21,690 bases of DNA from Bacteroidales bacterium UBA1215 (lineage in GTDB: Bacteria; Bacteroidota; Bacteroidia; Bacteroidales; WCHB1-69), in assembly GCA_002309475.1 (NCBI GenBank), contig DBXJ01000045.1, forward strand, positions 1 through 21,690, in the 5' to 3' direction. Positions within the stretch are counted from its first letter, which is position 1. Each line of letters starts with the position of its first letter. This document shows, in pieces, positions 1 to 7,090 of this stretch. Under the pieces are notes generated by a model. That model did not search any database. It was not told the origin of the DNA and saw nothing but the letters and a program-made list of their open reading frames with translations. Made by a program: the position numbers and the translations under genes.

Positions 1-88
1 TTAATATAAATAGGAGAGATGTTTTTTTTTTGCAAAACACGAAATTACAACCCATCCAACCGCATTAGGAAAAAATCTTTTCATCTTA

Positions 89-189
89 CATGCTGAAGGC
101 ATGCTATTTGATTAACTTCATACAAGACCGAAGGTCGCAGTGTGGAGTTAAAAGAATCAATCCTTCCGTCATGCGTGCCGGAGGTACGC
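89..189. repeat. Three small hairpins sharing a GAA/GGA loop (interspersed-repeat-like)
   Basis: Three perfect or near-perfect inverted repeats lie in the non-coding 201 bp at the left edge. The first has arms 89-94 and 98-103 around GAA, the second arms 126-129 and 133-136 around GAA, and the third arms 173-179 and 183-189 around GGA. The stem sequences differ but stay paired, while the loop is nearly constant. Hairpins 1 and 3 are both followed by CTAyTTGATT (104-113 and 189-198). The third ends 12 bp before the stop codon of the minus-strand deacetylase. This looks like a REP-type or structured RNA repeat; which one is inference. The remainder of 1-201 holds only a T-run at about 21-30 and no convincing gene. 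Confidence 0.5.
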
Positions 190-201
190 TACTTGATTGT
201 A

Positions 202-846
202 TTATCTGTCTTCAAAAGTTTTGAATGTCATACCCTTGTCTTTTGCCATTCGGATGAATCGGGGTAGGGCTTCCAGCATGTTTTTTTCGGCTTTCGGGTT
301 GTCGTGAAATACGACAATGCCCCCGCGACGGGCAGCGGCTTCCACTTTGTGGAGACATTGTTGCGGACTCAGTTGCCGGTCCCAGTCGTAACTGATGGCA
401 GTCCAAAAGATGATTTGGTAATTTTTTTTCAATTGCAGATATTGTCGCAAAGAAATTTTTCCGTAGGGAGGACGGAAAAAACGGCTGTTCAACCATTGTC
501 CGGCTTCTTCCACATCGGCAATATAGGTCTTGTAGGGAGTTTTCCATCCTTTCAGGTGGTGCATGGTATGATTGCCAATGGCATGTCCCTCGTTTCGGAT
601 GGCTTGCAAAAGTTCAGGATGTCGCCTTGCACAATCCCCGACACAAAAAAAAGTGGCTTTGACATCTTCTTGACGCAAAATGTCTAAAATTTTATGTGTT
701 AAATTTTCTTGCGGACCATCGTCAAAAGTGAGATAAAGCACTTTTTGCGGGTGAAAAATCTGCCAAATGATACCTTTCTGAAAGGCAAAAATAAGGAGAA
801 AAATCACCGCAAAAATGATAACTATCACTAAAACAAATATTTTCAT
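202..846 (-). CDS. Membrane-anchored polysaccharide deacetylase (NodB/CE4 family)
   Basis: Predicted metal-dependent deacetylase acting on N-acetylated glycans (peptidoglycan, chitin-like or surface polysaccharide) outside the cytoplasm. The 214-residue protein has an N-terminal hydrophobic anchor at about residues 3-22 and then a complete NodB domain. Motif 1 is TFDDGP (40-45), with the catalytic-base and metal aspartates. Motif 2 is HTMHH (93-97), with the metal histidines. Motif 3 is RPPYG (125-129), and the motif 5 region is FHDN (180-183). I start at 846 because a longer reading frame running back to 1065 would cross serS and its promoter, whereas the methionine at 846 opens directly into the signal anchor. 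A -7 box with a correctly spaced -33 box sits at 886-916 on this strand. The natural substrate cannot be read from the sequence. Confidence 0.88.
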   Translation of the reverse strand: MKIFVLVIVIIFAVIFLLIFAFQKGIIWQIFHPQKVLYLTFDDGPQENLTHKILDILRQEDVKATFFCVGDCARRHPELLQAIRNEGHAIGNHTMHHLKGWKTPYKTYIADVEEAGQWLNSRFFRPPYGKISLRQYLQLKKNYQIIFWTAISYDWDRQLSPQQCLHKVEAAARRGGIVVFHDNPKAEKNMLEALPRFIRMAKDKGMTFKTFEDR

Positions 847-871
847 GTGAAATATTTTTTCTGCTTTCTTT

Positions 872-902
872 TTTGAATGAATGTGCAAAAATAGTAATTT
901 TG
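872..902 (+). promoter_or_regulatory. serS promoter, TTTG-N19-TAATTTTG
   Basis: TTTG at 872-875 and TAATTTTG at 895-902 are separated by 19 bp, matching the Bacteroidota -33/-7 consensus. The predicted transcription start near 909 leaves a leader of about 10 nt before the serS ATG at 920. This start argues against the longer frame that opens at 881. Confidence 0.72.
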
Positions 903-916
903 CCGAAATTTTCAAA
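886..916 (-). promoter_or_regulatory. Deacetylase promoter, TTTG-N19-TATTTTTG, interleaved with the serS promoter
   Basis: Read on the minus strand, TTTG is at 916-913 and TATTTTTG at 893-886, again separated by 19 bp. The two opposing -7 boxes (886-893 and 895-902) are one base apart. RNA polymerase could therefore probably not occupy both promoters at once. Confidence 0.62.
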
Positions 917-919
917 TTT

Positions 920-2188
920 ATGATTACATTAAATTTTTTAAGAGAACATCCGCAAGAGGTGATAGACCGCTTGAAAGTGAAAAATTTTGACGCGAAAGAG
1001 TCGGTAGAAAAAATTTTGGATTTGGATGCCCAACGCAGGGCATTGCAGAAAACATTGGACGACAACTATGCCCGTCAGAATGTTATTGCCAAGCAAATCG
1101 GTCAATTGTTTAAAGAAGGAAAATCGCAGGAAGCACAAAGTCTCAAAGAGGAATCTGCCACTTTGAAGACGGCTGCCAAAGATATAGAAAATCAATTAGA
1201 TGAAAAAGAAAAAGCCTTGAACGGCATTTTGGTATTGTTGCCCAACATGCCGCATGCATCCGTTCCTGTCGGCAAGTCCGCCGATGACAACGAAGTGGTG
1301 TATCAATGGGGCGAATTTTCCGTCAATCCATGCCATGTTCCGCATTGGGATGTATGCAGCGAGAAAAACTTGGTGGATTTTGAATTAGGTGTCAAACTCA
1401 CCGGCAATGGCTTCCCTGTCTATCGCAGCAAAGGTGCCAGATTGCAACGTGCCTTAATCAATTTCTTTCTCGATCAGGCAGTGGCAGCCGGCTACGAAGA
1501 AGTGCAAGTGCCTTATATGGTGAACGAAAATTCCGCCTATGCCACCGGTCAATTGCCGGACAAAGAAGGACAAATGTATCATACTCCTTTAGACAATTTT
1601 TATCTGATACCGACAGCAGAGGTGCCGGTTACCAATATATATAGAGATGTATTGTTGAAAGAAACAGATTTTCCTATCAAACATTGTGCCTATTCGGCAT
1701 GTTTCCGCCGCGAAGCGGGTAGCTATGGAAAAGATGTACGAGGATTGAATCGTCTGCACCAATTCGACAAGGTGGAGATAGTGCAAATAGTACATCCCGA
1801 CCATTCCTACGAGGTGTTGGAAGAAATGAAAGCCCATGTGGCAGGCTTGTTGCAGAAATTGGAATTGCCGTTTAGAATTGTTCGTCTTTGTGGTGGCGAT
1901 ATCAGTTTTACTTCTGCTTTGACATTCGATTTTGAGGTGTTTGCCAAAGGTCAGCAAAGATGGTTGGAAGTAAGTTCGGTTTCCAATTTCGAATCCTTCC
2001 AAGCCAATAGAATGAAATTGCGTTTCAAAGGTGAAAACGGCAAACCGCAATTGGCACATACCCTCAACGGCTCTGCTTTGGCATTGCCGAGAGTGGTGGC
2101 AGCCTTGTTGGAAGACCATCACACCGAAGACGGTCATGTAAGAATTCCTAAAGCCTTGCAGGCATATACAGGTTTTGAAATATTATAA
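920..2188 (+). CDS. serS: Seryl-tRNA synthetase
   Basis: Cytosolic class II aminoacyl-tRNA synthetase that charges tRNA-Ser (and tRNA-Sec where present) with serine. The 422-residue length is normal. Residues about 27-105 are charged and heptad-like, forming the long antiparallel coiled-coil arm that binds the tRNA variable arm. The class II core follows: TAEVPVTN (232-239), motif 2 with CFRREAGSYGKD (261-272) and LHQFDKVEI (279-287), and motif 3 with NGSALALPRVVAALLED (383-399), whose arginine contacts ATP. The NGSALALPR form replaces the commoner NGSGLAxxR, which does not by itself suggest loss of function. The ATG at 920 is chosen because the promoter at 872-902 would start the transcript downstream of the alternative frame opening at 881. 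The gene is monocistronic and ends at a strong terminator. Confidence 0.97.
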   Translation: MITLNFLREHPQEVIDRLKVKNFDAKESVEKILDLDAQRRALQKTLDDNYARQNVIAKQIGQLFKEGKSQEAQSLKEESATLKTAAKDIENQLDEKEKALNGILVLLPNMPHASVPVGKSADDNEVVYQWGEFSVNPCHVPHWDVCSEKNLVDFELGVKLTGNGFPVYRSKGARLQRALINFFLDQAVAAGYEEVQVPYMVNENSAYATGQLPDKEGQMYHTPLDNFYLIPTAEVPVTNIYRDVLLKETDFPIKHCAYSACFRREAGSYGKDVRGLNRLHQFDKVEIVQIVHPDHSYEVLEEMKAHVAGLLQKLELPFRIVRLCGGDISFTSALTFDFEVFAKGQQRWLEVSSVSNFESFQANRMKLRFKGENGKPQLAHTLNGSALALPRVVAALLEDHHTEDGHVRIPKALQAYTGFEIL

Positions 2189-2195
2189 TGAACAT

Positions 2196-2227
2196 AAAAA
2201 AAGGCAACCCATCGGGTTGCCTTTTTT
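2196..2227. terminator. Bidirectional intrinsic terminator between serS and rplY
   Basis: The 8-bp GC-rich stem GGCAACCC/GGGTTGCC (2203-2210 and 2214-2221) has an ATC loop. It is flanked by an A-run (2196-2202) and a T-run (2222-2227), so it can terminate both the serS and the rplY transcripts. Confidence 0.9.
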
Positions 2228-2248
2228 GTACTACCTAATATGAAGAAT

Positions 2249-2836
2249 TTATTCAGCAGCAGCTTCTTCTGTTGCTTGAGGATTGTCTTCAACATTTCTT
2301 GTAGGCATAACGCTTACTAAAACTTTAGAAGGTTGTTCTACAATTGTCAATTGGTCAATATTAAGGTCAGATACTTTTACATTGTCCAAAATATCCATTT
2401 TGCTGATATCGATTTGGATATCTTCAGGAATATTGGCTAACAAACCGTGTACTTTTACTTTACGAACGCGTTTTATCAATCTACCGCCACGCATAACACC
2501 GGGAGAATTACCTTTTGTATGCATTGGAATAGCAATAGTGATAGGTTTGTCATCTACAACTTCCAAGAAATCTACATGCAACAATTTTTCTGTTACAGGA
2601 TGAAATTGTGTTTCTTGTAGAATGGCTTTGTGTAATTGACCGTCAATAGTAATTTCTGCATAACGTACTTCCGGAGTGTAGATTAAATTTTTAAAATCAT
2701 TCTCGTGGATAAGAATGTGTTTTTGTGTTCCTTGTCCATACATTACGCATGGAATCATACCCGATGCTCTTTGTTGTTTGGCATCTTTTTTCCCTACGTT
2801 CTCTCTAAGAGAACCGCTCATTGATACTGATTTCAT
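2249..2836 (-). CDS. rplY: 50S ribosomal protein bL25 (general stress protein Ctc type)
   Basis: Ribosomal protein that binds 5S rRNA in the large subunit. At 195 residues this is the long, two-domain TL5/CTC form: an N-terminal 5S-binding beta barrel (residues 1 to about 90) with RASGMIPCVMYG and FHPVTEKLLHVDF, then a C-terminal beta domain containing the conserved RGGRLIKRVRKVKVHGL and IPEDIQIDIS segments. The tail is acidic and alanine-rich (ATEEAAAE), as is common in this family. The gene stands alone, convergent with serS across a shared terminator and divergent from the ABC importer operon. A TACTTTTG -7 box and an inverted repeat lie upstream. Confidence 0.95.
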   Translation of the reverse strand: MKSVSMSGSLRENVGKKDAKQQRASGMIPCVMYGQGTQKHILIHENDFKNLIYTPEVRYAEITIDGQLHKAILQETQFHPVTEKLLHVDFLEVVDDKPITIAIPMHTKGNSPGVMRGGRLIKRVRKVKVHGLLANIPEDIQIDISKMDILDNVKVSDLNIDQLTIVEQPSKVLVSVMPTRNVEDNPQATEEAAAE

Positions 2837-2869
2837 TTTTATTATTATTTTGTGATAAAATTAAGAATG

Positions 2870-2877
2870 CAAAAGTA
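2870..2877 (-). promoter_or_regulatory. rplY -7 box TACTTTTG
   Basis: Read on the minus strand this matches TAnnTTTG and lies 33 bp before the rplY start. No well-spaced TTTG -33 box is visible. The expected position is taken up by an inverted repeat at 2891-2908. Confidence 0.45.
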
Positions 2878-2890
2878 TAAAAAAAAACAA

Positions 2891-2908
2891 TACGAATTGC
2901 AGTTCGTA
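2891..2908. promoter_or_regulatory. Inverted repeat upstream of rplY, possible operator
   Basis: TACGAA (2891-2896) and TTCGTA (2903-2908) are perfect inverted copies around a 6-bp spacer. They sit where the -33 region of the rplY promoter should be, in the 191-bp gap between divergent rplY and the ABC importer operon. An activator or repressor site is possible but unproven. Confidence 0.3.
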
Positions 2909-2976
2909 CAAAATAATTGTTTTACAAGGGAAAATATTCTACAATGACTTGTTAAAAAGATTTTTTTCAGATGCGG

Positions 2977-3004
2977 TTTTGCATGTAAATTAGTGCTAAT
3001 TTTG
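2977..3004 (+). promoter_or_regulatory. Promoter of the ABC importer operon, -7 box TAATTTTG
   Basis: TAATTTTG at 2997-3004 fits the -7 consensus, and a TTTTG at 2977-2981 could be the -33 box, although the 15-bp spacing is short. The predicted start near 3011 leaves a leader of about 17 nt. There is no room for a cobalamin riboswitch between this promoter and the start codon. Confidence 0.45.
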
Positions 3005-3027
3005 CATAATATAATTGTATAGGGAAC

Positions 3028-4107
3028 ATGTTTCCGAATGTTTTCAAAATAGGAATATTATGTTTTTTGCTGGTGGCTTGCAAGGTGCAAACCGACAAAA
3101 ATTCCACCGCCAACTCGGGCGTGGAATATGCAGTCGGCTTCAATATAGAAGAAACCAACAATGGCTATCAAATTATATTAAAGCATACCAACGATACTTT
3201 GCTGTTGAGTAGAACGCAACCTACCGACAATGACAAGCATATCATTCATATTCCGATAGAAAAAAATATTTGTTTTTCAACTACTTATGTATCGTTTATC
3301 ACCTCTCTCAACGAGGTGGAAACCATCAAAGGCATCAGCGGCTTGAAATATGTTTGCAATCCCTTGGTGGTGCAGCAAATTGAAAATAAAAGCATTCAAG
3401 AAGTCGGTTTTGACAAGCAATTGGATTATGAAAAAATTATTGCCATTCATCCCGATGTGGTGTTTGCCTTCGGCGTTGACAACGAGTCATTGTCGGGTTT
3501 CCAAAAGTTGATGAAATTAGGCATACCGATCGTTTTGGTGGACGATTATTTGGAATCACAGCCCTTGGGACGAACCGAATGGATCAAGTTTTTTGCTTGT
3601 TTTTATGATAAACTGCCCATGGCACAAAACTATTTTGACAGTGTTGCCGCCATCTATCAGGAAATAAAGGCAAAGCCGATGCAGCATCATCCGAATGTGT
3701 TGGTAGGTTTGCCGTGGAAAGGCACGTGGTGGGTGCCGGGCGGAGATAGTTTTTTTGCCAACTTTATCAAGGATGCCGGCGGCGTATATGCCACCGAAAA
3801 TACTTCCACCGAAAGTGTACCTTATTCTTTGGAGCAAATTTTCTCCACCGCTTCCGATGCTGACATCTGGCTCAATGTGAGCGAGAAAACTCATCGCAGC
3901 CAAATCGCGGAAGTGGATCGTCGCTTGGAAAAATTCCAACCTTATCAAAAGGCAAGAATTTATAACAATAATAAAATTGTCAACCCATACGGAGGTTGTG
4001 ATTTTTGGGAGTCGGGCATAGTGCATCCGGAAGTGATATTGCAGGATTTACGCAATATCTTTGAAGAAAACGACAGTAGTTTGTTCTATTATGTAAAATT
4101 AGATTGA
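3028..4107 (+). CDS. ABC transporter substrate-binding lipoprotein (BtuF/FepB-like)
   Basis: Predicted periplasmic, membrane-tethered receptor delivering an iron-siderophore, haem or cobalamin to the permease encoded next. The 359-residue protein starts with a lipoprotein signal peptide whose lipobox LVAC places the lipidated cysteine at residue 18. The body looks like the helical-backbone metal-receptor fold, with the family stretch LDYEKIIAIHPDVVFAFG (132-149) and a central IPIVLVDDY linker strand. The strongest evidence is its position: the stop overlaps the permease start (TGATG), followed by the matching ATPase. The ligand cannot be read from the sequence, since no TonB-dependent receptor, cobalamin riboswitch or Fur-like box is seen nearby. 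Confidence 0.85.
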   Translation: MFPNVFKIGILCFLLVACKVQTDKNSTANSGVEYAVGFNIEETNNGYQIILKHTNDTLLLSRTQPTDNDKHIIHIPIEKNICFSTTYVSFITSLNEVETIKGISGLKYVCNPLVVQQIENKSIQEVGFDKQLDYEKIIAIHPDVVFAFGVDNESLSGFQKLMKLGIPIVLVDDYLESQPLGRTEWIKFFACFYDKLPMAQNYFDSVAAIYQEIKAKPMQHHPNVLVGLPWKGTWWVPGGDSFFANFIKDAGGVYATENTSTESVPYSLEQIFSTASDADIWLNVSEKTHRSQIAEVDRRLEKFQPYQKARIYNNNKIVNPYGGCDFWESGIVHPEVILQDLRNIFEENDSSLFYYVKLD

Positions 4108-5138
4108 TGAAAACAAGGAGTCTGGAAAATACCGTCAAATTTATTGTCATTTCCATAGTGTGGATAGGCTTGGTATTGTTCGATTTGACAGTCGGCACCA
4201 ACCATATCTCCTTGGGCAATATTGTTGACTATATCTTTTCTCCGGAACAATTGTCCTCGTCAACGATTTTTACCATAAAAGAATTCCGTTTGGCACGGGT
4301 GATTACCGCCGTAGTGGCAGGTGCCGCATTGGCGGTTTCGGGTTTGCTGATGCAAACCATTTTCCGAAATCCTTTGGCGGGACCTTATGTCTTAGGCATC
4401 AGCAACGGAGCCGGCTTGGGAGTGGCAATAGTGGTGCTGGGTGGCAGCCTTTGGGGATTTTCCCGTTCTATTGAAACGTCCAATTGGGTGATTTTGTTGG
4501 CATCGGGAGTAGGTGCCGCCGCCGTGTTGATGTTGATATTGGCGGTCAGCATGCGGGTGAAAGATGTGCTGAGTATCCTCATTGTCGGCATTTTGATATC
4601 CGGAGTGGTGGCATCAATTGTAAGTGTGATGCAATTCTTTTCCAACGATGTGAATGTAAAATCGTATGTGGTGTGGACCATGGGCAGTTTGGACGCCGTT
4701 TCTTTTGCAGAATCTATTTTGTTGATACCCATTTGTTTGGCGGTGATATTGATTTTGTATTTTTTCTCTAAACCATTGAATTTGATGTTGCTGGGAGAGT
4801 CGTTTGCTCTAACTATGGGAGTCAATATCAAAATGTTGAGAATAATTATCTTTACCGGAGTGAGTCTGCTGACAGGGGCGGTAACAGCATTTTGCGGACC
4901 CTTGGGATTCCTGGGTTTGGCGGTTCCGCATATTTCCCGTTGGATTTTCAATACTTCTAATCATTTTGTTTTGATACCGTCTTCTGTAATTTTAGGAGCT
5001 GTATTTTTGCTTTGCGGAGATATATTGTCGCATGTATTGTATGCCGGCGGAGTGCTGCCTATCAATGCTATCATTTCTATATTAGGAGCTCCGTTTATCG
5101 TTTGGATAGTTTTAAAAAATCAAAGAACTATTATATGA
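4107..5138 (+). CDS. FecCD/BtuC-family ABC transporter permease
   Basis: Inner-membrane permease of a type II ABC importer for iron complexes, haem or cobalamin; works as a homodimer. The 343-residue protein is hydrophobic throughout with about ten membrane spans. It carries the family signatures RLARVITAVVAGAALAVSG, LLMQTIFRNPLAGPYVLGIS, GPLGFLGLAVPHISR (near the ATPase-coupling loop) and a C-terminal GVLPINAIISILGAP. I start at the ATG at 4107, which shares its A with the TGA of the upstream lipoprotein gene. A TTG three bases earlier is possible but less likely. The downstream ATPase gene overlaps its stop in the same way, so translational coupling of the three genes is likely. Confidence 0.93.
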   Translation: MKTRSLENTVKFIVISIVWIGLVLFDLTVGTNHISLGNIVDYIFSPEQLSSSTIFTIKEFRLARVITAVVAGAALAVSGLLMQTIFRNPLAGPYVLGISNGAGLGVAIVVLGGSLWGFSRSIETSNWVILLASGVGAAAVLMLILAVSMRVKDVLSILIVGILISGVVASIVSVMQFFSNDVNVKSYVVWTMGSLDAVSFAESILLIPICLAVILILYFFSKPLNLMLLGESFALTMGVNIKMLRIIIFTGVSLLTGAVTAFCGPLGFLGLAVPHISRWIFNTSNHFVLIPSSVILGAVFLLCGDILSHVLYAGGVLPINAIISILGAPFIVWIVLKNQRTII

Positions 5139-5863
5139 TGAATCAAAAAGTGTTGGAAATTAGCAATTTGCGTATAGGTTATAAGCGAGTTTTGTCGCTA
5201 CAGCCGATTTCTTTGTCGGCCTACCGAAAAGATTTGATCTGTTTGATAGGTAGAAACGGCACCGGAAAAACCACTTTGCTCAATACTTTGTCGGGCGTAA
5301 TAAAACCAATGGGGGGCGATTTTAATATTTGCGGACAGCCGGTATCGTCAATACCTGCCCGCAAAAAATCTTTGTATGTCAGCTTTGTTCCGTCAAAAAT
5401 TGATGCAGTGGCAAATATGACGCTAAGAAATCTGATAGCCATCGGACGAACTCCTTATACCAATATTTTCGATCACCAACAAGCCAAAGACCAACAACTG
5501 ATAGAGCAGGTGATAGCAAAATTTTCGTTGGAAGCATTGGCAGACCGGGCTTTGTCTGATGTGAGCGACGGCGAGAAACAAAAAGCCATGATAGCTCGTT
5601 CAATTGTGCAACAAACACCACTGATTTTGTTGGATGAACCGACAGCTTTTTTGGATTTTTTTGCCAAACAACAACTTTTGCAGGAGTTAAAACAGATTGC
5701 CAACACAGAAAATCGCTGCATTTTGTTCTCCTGTCACGATGTGGAAATGGCAGTGGAAGTCTGTGACAAAATTTGGCTGATAGACCAAGGAAAACTACAA
5801 GAACTATCTAAAAATCAATTCAATGAAATGAATTATTTGAAGACCGATGACCACAAAAAATAG
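5138..5863 (+). CDS. ABC transporter ATP-binding protein (FecE/BtuD-like)
   Basis: Cytoplasmic ATPase that powers the importer encoded by the two preceding genes. The 241-residue protein has Walker A GRNGTGKTT (38-46), Walker B LILLDEPTA (162-170) and the H-loop histidine at 200. The signature is VSDGEKQK (142-149) rather than canonical LSGGQ, and the usual Q-loop VPQ reads VPS (84-86). As far as I recall, similar departures occur in Bacteroidota members of this family, so I read the protein as functional. The start codon is ATG at 5138, overlapping the permease stop by one base as at the previous junction; an ATG at 5135 would add one methionine. No clear terminator follows. Confidence 0.92.
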   Translation: MNQKVLEISNLRIGYKRVLSLQPISLSAYRKDLICLIGRNGTGKTTLLNTLSGVIKPMGGDFNICGQPVSSIPARKKSLYVSFVPSKIDAVANMTLRNLIAIGRTPYTNIFDHQQAKDQQLIEQVIAKFSLEALADRALSDVSDGEKQKAMIARSIVQQTPLILLDEPTAFLDFFAKQQLLQELKQIANTENRCILFSCHDVEMAVEVCDKIWLIDQGKLQELSKNQFNEMNYLKTDDHKK

Positions 5864-5881
5864 GAAAAACTGCTGGAAAAA

Positions 5882-6007
5882 ATGAAAAATTTTTCAATAG
5901 ATGAAACTTTTTTAAAAAGGATGCGTACACAAACAAAATATCATTATAAAAAAAATGCGGAGATAATGTTGTTTGGTAAGAAAAAAAATGTTATCTTTGT
6001 GCCTTGA
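5882..6007 (+). CDS. Possible 41-residue basic small ORF (doubtful)
   Basis: An ATG at 5882, 18 bp after the ATPase stop, opens a 41-codon frame rich in lysine and phenylalanine (begins MKNFSIDETF, ends NVIFVP) and ending in TGA at 6005-6007. It could be a fourth gene of the importer operon. Against this, it runs through the whole porP promoter (5969-5999), its composition mirrors the surrounding AT-rich DNA, and I recognise no relative. More likely a chance frame. Confidence 0.15.
   Translation: MKNFSIDETFLKRMRTQTKYHYKKNAEIMLFGKKKNVIFVP
5969..5999 (+). promoter_or_regulatory. porP promoter, TTG-N20-TATCTTTG
   Basis: TTG at 5969-5971 and TATCTTTG at 5992-5999 are 20 bp apart, a good match to the Bacteroidota consensus. 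The predicted start is near 6004, so the in-frame TTG at 6004 would lie at the very 5' end of the mRNA. The ATG at 6022 is therefore favoured as the porP start. Confidence 0.65.
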
Positions 6008-6021
6008 AAAATTGGCTATTT

Positions 6022-7047
6022 ATGAAGATGAAAAACGTAGTATATTTGATAGTGGTAGCGTTGCTGTTGATAGCAACACGAGCAGAGGCTCAAGACTCGC
6101 ATTTCTCGCAGTTCTACGCCAATCCGGTGTATCTGAATCCTGCCCTTGCAGGGTCAGCCGTGTGCCCAAGAATCGTAGTCAATTATCGTCATCAATGGCC
6201 ATCAGTTTCCGGAAAATATACTACATATTCTGCATCTTACGACCAACATTTTAATGCCCTCCATGGTGGAATCGGTGTCCTTTTCTTAGGAGACAGGGCT
6301 GCCAATGGTACTATCAATACCAATGCTATCAGTCTTATTTATTCATTCCATGCCAATTTGTCAAGAAAAGTTTCCATGCGCTTAGGTATTCAAGCCACCT
6401 ATCAACAAAAATCTTTGAATTATGACAAATGTACTTTCGGAGATATGATAGACGCACGTTATGGTTTTACCTATGCAACTGCAGAACAAATTGCTCACCA
6501 GACAAAAGGTTTGGCAGATTTTTCAGCAGGTTTGGTTATTTATTCCGATAAAGTGTACGGAGGTATAGCTGTTAATCACTTTACACAACCTAAAGAAAGT
6601 TTTTACGACAGCGATGGAGCAGAATGCCGTTTGCCGATGAAATTGACAGCCCATGTGGGTGGAAATATCAATCTAAAAAGTCGTTTGAAACATCAAAAAT
6701 CGTTTGGCGATATGTCTTTATCACCTAATTTGATTTTCCAATATCAAACCAAATTCAGTGAAGGACACGCTTATACTACTTTGAACTATGGTTTATATTT
6801 TTCCTGCTATCCGATGGTAGTCGGAGCATGGTTCAGACAAGGTTTCAAAAATGTGGATGCTTTGATATTTTTAGTAGGCATACATTATAAATTCTTAAAA
6901 ATAGGATATTCTTATGATTTTACTTTGCCGTCAAAGAAATATGTAAAGCCGGCAACAGGTGGTGCTCACGAAATTTCTGCACAATTTGATTTGCCGTGTC
7001 CTGTAAAATCACGTAGAATCAGAAATATCAATTGTCCGAAGTTTTAA
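6022..7047 (+). CDS. porP: PorP/SprF-family type IX secretion outer-membrane protein
   Basis: Outer-membrane protein of the PorP/SprF family, associated with the type IX secretion system and, in gliding species, with delivery of SprB-type adhesins. The 341-residue protein has a signal peptide ending about AEA|Q (21-24). It then shows the family hallmark HFSQFYANPVYLNPALAGS (27-45) and YRHQWP (55-60). The remainder alternates hydrophobic and polar residues, as in a beta barrel. Start 6022 is chosen from the promoter position. porK follows after 43 bp on the same strand, which supports a T9SS role. Many Bacteroidota encode several PorP/SprF paralogues, some next to gliding adhesins, but pairing with PorK points to the core copy. 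Confidence 0.9.
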   Translation: MKMKNVVYLIVVALLLIATRAEAQDSHFSQFYANPVYLNPALAGSAVCPRIVVNYRHQWPSVSGKYTTYSASYDQHFNALHGGIGVLFLGDRAANGTINTNAISLIYSFHANLSRKVSMRLGIQATYQQKSLNYDKCTFGDMIDARYGFTYATAEQIAHQTKGLADFSAGLVIYSDKVYGGIAVNHFTQPKESFYDSDGAECRLPMKLTAHVGGNINLKSRLKHQKSFGDMSLSPNLIFQYQTKFSEGHAYTTLNYGLYFSCYPMVVGAWFRQGFKNVDALIFLVGIHYKFLKIGYSYDFTLPSKKYVKPATGGAHEISAQFDLPCPVKSRRIRNINCPKF

Positions 7048-7090
7048 TGTAAAATAAAGTAAAGAAAATAATAAAAATAATTAATTGTAT

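Noticed and set aside
19..99. 25-codon frame starting after an AGGAGAG-like sequence at the left edge
   Set aside because: It begins in a homopolymer T-run, has no recognisable content and runs into the first hairpin; short frames like this are expected by chance.
847..1065. N-terminal extension of the deacetylase across serS
   Set aside because: The extra 73 residues are antisense to the serS coding region and its promoter, and the anchor begins exactly at the methionine at 846.
1589..2137. 182-codon minus-strand frame opposite serS
   Set aside because: It lies wholly within serS, lacks domains or a promoter, and serS is unmistakable.
2909..3027. Cobalamin riboswitch upstream of the importer operon
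   Set aside because: The promoter at 2977-3004 leaves only about 17 nt of leader, and no B12-box-like sequence is visible.
4385..4951. Long minus-strand open frame opposite the FecCD permease
   Set aside because: It is a shadow of a hydrophobic gene: the permease has all family motifs and the antisense peptide has none.
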